Of a stretch of 9,143 nt of DNA, positions 8,273-9,143 are shown piece by piece. The DNA comes from Actinomycetospora sp. Lineage in GTDB: Bacteria; Actinomycetota; Actinomycetes; Mycobacteriales; Pseudonocardiaceae. The DNA lies in assembly GCA_025925615.1 (NCBI GenBank), contig JAICLN010000158.1:1-9143 (forward strand), read 5' to 3'. The position numbers were made by a program, and so were the translations under genes. Position 1 is the first letter of the stretch, and each line of letters begins with the position of its first letter. The notes beneath the pieces are model-generated. The model did no database searches. It had not been told where the DNA came from and was given only the letters and a program-made list of their open reading frames with translations.

Positions 8273-8302
8273 CGGTGACTGCTGACACACGTGTCGTCAC
8301 CG
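8273..8302 (+). terminator. Hairpin after the kinase-like gene
   Basis: CGGTGAC (8273-8279) pairs with GTCACCG (8296-8302), and GACAC (8284-8288) pairs with GTGTC (8291-8295), leaving a 4-base bulge on the left side. It begins about 40 bp after the 8233 stop codon. No T-tract follows. It could be a terminator, or an operator for the downstream small gene, as it contains the palindrome ACACGTGT. Confidence 0.4.
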
Positions 8303-8361
8303 CGCTACACCGATCGGACTGATCCCGCGAGATGGAGGGTTCGGACTCCGGCGGACCGGGG

Positions 8362-8367
8362 TACGTT
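8362..8367 (+). promoter_or_regulatory. -10 element TACGTT, leaderless start of the small membrane protein
   Basis: TACGTT matches TANNNT and ends 7 bases before the ATG at 8374, placing +1 at the start codon. A weak -35-like TTCGGA lies at 8340-8345, 16 bp upstream. Confidence 0.55.
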
Positions 8368-8373
8368 CCGTTC

Positions 8374-8619
8374 ATGCTGGTCGCGGTCCTACTCCCGGTG
8401 CTCCTCCTGATCGCGGCGATGCTGATGGAGAAGTTCGAGACCCGCTTCCTCGACGTCCACGCGAAGCGGCGCACCGTCCGTGGTCCGCGGCGTCTCGAGC
8501 CGGCGCCGGCCCAGAAGGTTGCACAGCGTCACCTGCAGCCGGTGAACGACCCGGCACCGCTCGTGATCGACGCGGGCCCCGCCGTCGTCGTCGACCAGCC
8601 CCTTCGCCAGGCGTCCTGA
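8374..8619 (+). CDS. Small single-pass membrane protein
   Basis: The product is 81 residues long, with one hydrophobic helix at the extreme N-terminus (LVAVLLPVLLLIAAMLM, residues 2-18), then MEKFETRFLDVHAKRR, a basic stretch just after the helix, and a Pro/Ala/Val-rich tail. The positive-inside rule suggests the tail is cytoplasmic. I do not recognise a family. An in-frame ATG at 8332 would add 14 residues, but the shorter start is preferred because a -10 hexamer sits exactly 7 bases before it and the membrane helix then begins at the N-terminus. It is convergent with the DUF3151 gene, with 10 bp between stop codons. The function is unknown; a membrane anchor or a small component of an envelope complex is possible. 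Confidence 0.7.
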   Translation: MLVAVLLPVLLLIAAMLMEKFETRFLDVHAKRRTVRGPRRLEPAPAQKVAQRHLQPVNDPAPLVIDAGPAVVVDQPLRQAS

Positions 8620-8629
8620 GGACACCCGC

Positions 8630-9067
8630 TCAGACCACGCCCAGCGCGGCGGCCGCCAACGGGTCGGAGTCGTCGAGCAGCTGGCGGCAGCGCCCGGCCT
8701 CGTCGGTCTCGCCGATCGAGGCGCTCGCCTTCGCGAGGACCGCGACCGCACGCAGGAAGCCCTGGTTGGGGGCGTGGTCGACCGGGACCGGGCCGAAGCC
8801 CTTCCAGCCGTTCCGCCGCAGCTGGTCGAGCCCGCGGTGGTAGCCGGTTCGGGCGTACGCGTACGCCGCGATCGTCTGCCCGGCGCCGAGCGCCTGCTCC
8901 GCGAGCGTGGCCCAGGCGGCGCTGGAGGTCGGGTGGTCCGCCGCGACGACGGCCGCGTCCTCGCCGGCGTCGAGGCGGCCCTGCGCCGGGTCGGCGGGCA
9001 GCAGCGTGGGCTGGGGGCCGAGGAGGTTGTGGCCGTGGTCGGCCGAGGGACCGGTCGGGATGGTCAT
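8630..9067 (-). CDS. DUF3151 family protein (Rv0360c-like)
   Basis: The product is 145 residues long and cytoplasmic, with no signal or membrane segment. It carries the strongly conserved DUF3151 core: NLLGPQPTLLP near the N-terminus, then WATLAEQAL (51-59), AYAYARTGYHRGLDQLRR (67-84), NGWKGFGPVP (85-94), PNQGFLRAVAVLAKA (99-113) and IGETDEAGRCRQLLDD (117-132). M. tuberculosis Rv0360c, of about the same length as I recall it, also lies near purA. The domain is of unknown function; its helical, TPR-like repeat look is my inference. ATG at 9067 is chosen because the family starts just before the NLLGPQP segment; an in-frame extension to 9142 has an unrelated composition. GACGAT ending 7 bases before the ATG may be its -10 (A at position 2 and T at position 6 fit), again with no Shine-Dalgarno site. 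Confidence 0.93.
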   Translation of the reverse strand: MTIPTGPSADHGHNLLGPQPTLLPADPAQGRLDAGEDAAVVAADHPTSSAAWATLAEQALGAGQTIAAYAYARTGYHRGLDQLRRNGWKGFGPVPVDHAPNQGFLRAVAVLAKASASIGETDEAGRCRQLLDDSDPLAAAALGVV

Positions 9068-9073
9068 GGCCCG

Positions 9074-9079
9074 ATCGTC
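9074..9079 (-). promoter_or_regulatory. Weak -10-like GACGAT before the DUF3151 gene
   Basis: On the minus strand the hexamer keeps only the A2 and T6 positions of TANNNT and ends 7 bases before the ATG at 9067. It is listed because the spacing is the same as for three neighbouring genes. Confidence 0.3.
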
Positions 9080-9143
9080 CCACCCGCCGGCGGTCCGGCC
9101 CGCCGGAGCGTCCCGGTCCGGCACGAGCGGTCCGTTGGTCACC

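Noticed and set aside
8332..8373. Longer start for the small membrane protein at 8332
   Set aside because: The extra residues are Gly/Ser-rich, and a -10-like hexamer falls inside this stretch at the leaderless distance from 8374; not fully excluded.

Overview
The window comes from a very GC-rich actinobacterium. High GC, GTG/TTG starts, several apparently leaderless genes, a WXG100-like secreted-protein operon and a DUF3151 protein point to the Pseudonocardiales (Pseudonocardia or Actinomycetospora type). The genus is an inference. No integrase, transposase, phage gene, CRISPR array, tRNA or rRNA is visible, so this looks like ordinary core chromosome with a few unusual details.

Layout. Positions 1-1127 (minus) hold a class I/II PLP aminotransferase cut by the left edge. 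Positions 1128-1458 are a gene-free stretch with three regularly spaced 54-bp imperfect palindromes, period 92-93 bp; this is the most unusual feature here. Positions 1459-3087 (minus) form a two-gene operon: a 126-residue helical protein, then a 414-residue protein with an N-terminal WXG100-like domain, an Asp/Gly/Ser repeat linker and a C-terminal lytic transglycosylase domain. Positions 3236-4498 (minus) are purD. A 119-bp divergent gap leads to a secreted GlpQ-type glycerophosphodiester phosphodiesterase (4618-5724, plus), which converges on a UBP-type zinc-finger protein (5729-6055, minus) lying directly downstream of purA (6085-7383, minus). Divergent from purA is a degenerate diacylglycerol-kinase-like protein (7475-8233, plus), followed by a small single-pass membrane protein (8374-8619, plus) and a convergent DUF3151 protein (8630-9067, minus).

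How it fits together. PurD catalyses the second step of IMP synthesis and PurA the first committed step from IMP to AMP, so two purine genes share the neighbourhood without forming one operon. The order purA, divergent conserved gene, then DUF3151 resembles the Mycobacterium tuberculosis Rv0357c-Rv0360c region as I remember it. The WXG/transglycosylase pair and the phosphodiesterase both act, or are predicted to act, outside the cytoplasm on wall or lipid-derived substrates.

Regulation. At least three genes (starts at 3087, 6055 and 8374) have a -10-like hexamer whose last T lies exactly 7 bases before the start codon. This is what leaderless transcription predicts. purA instead has a clear Shine-Dalgarno site.
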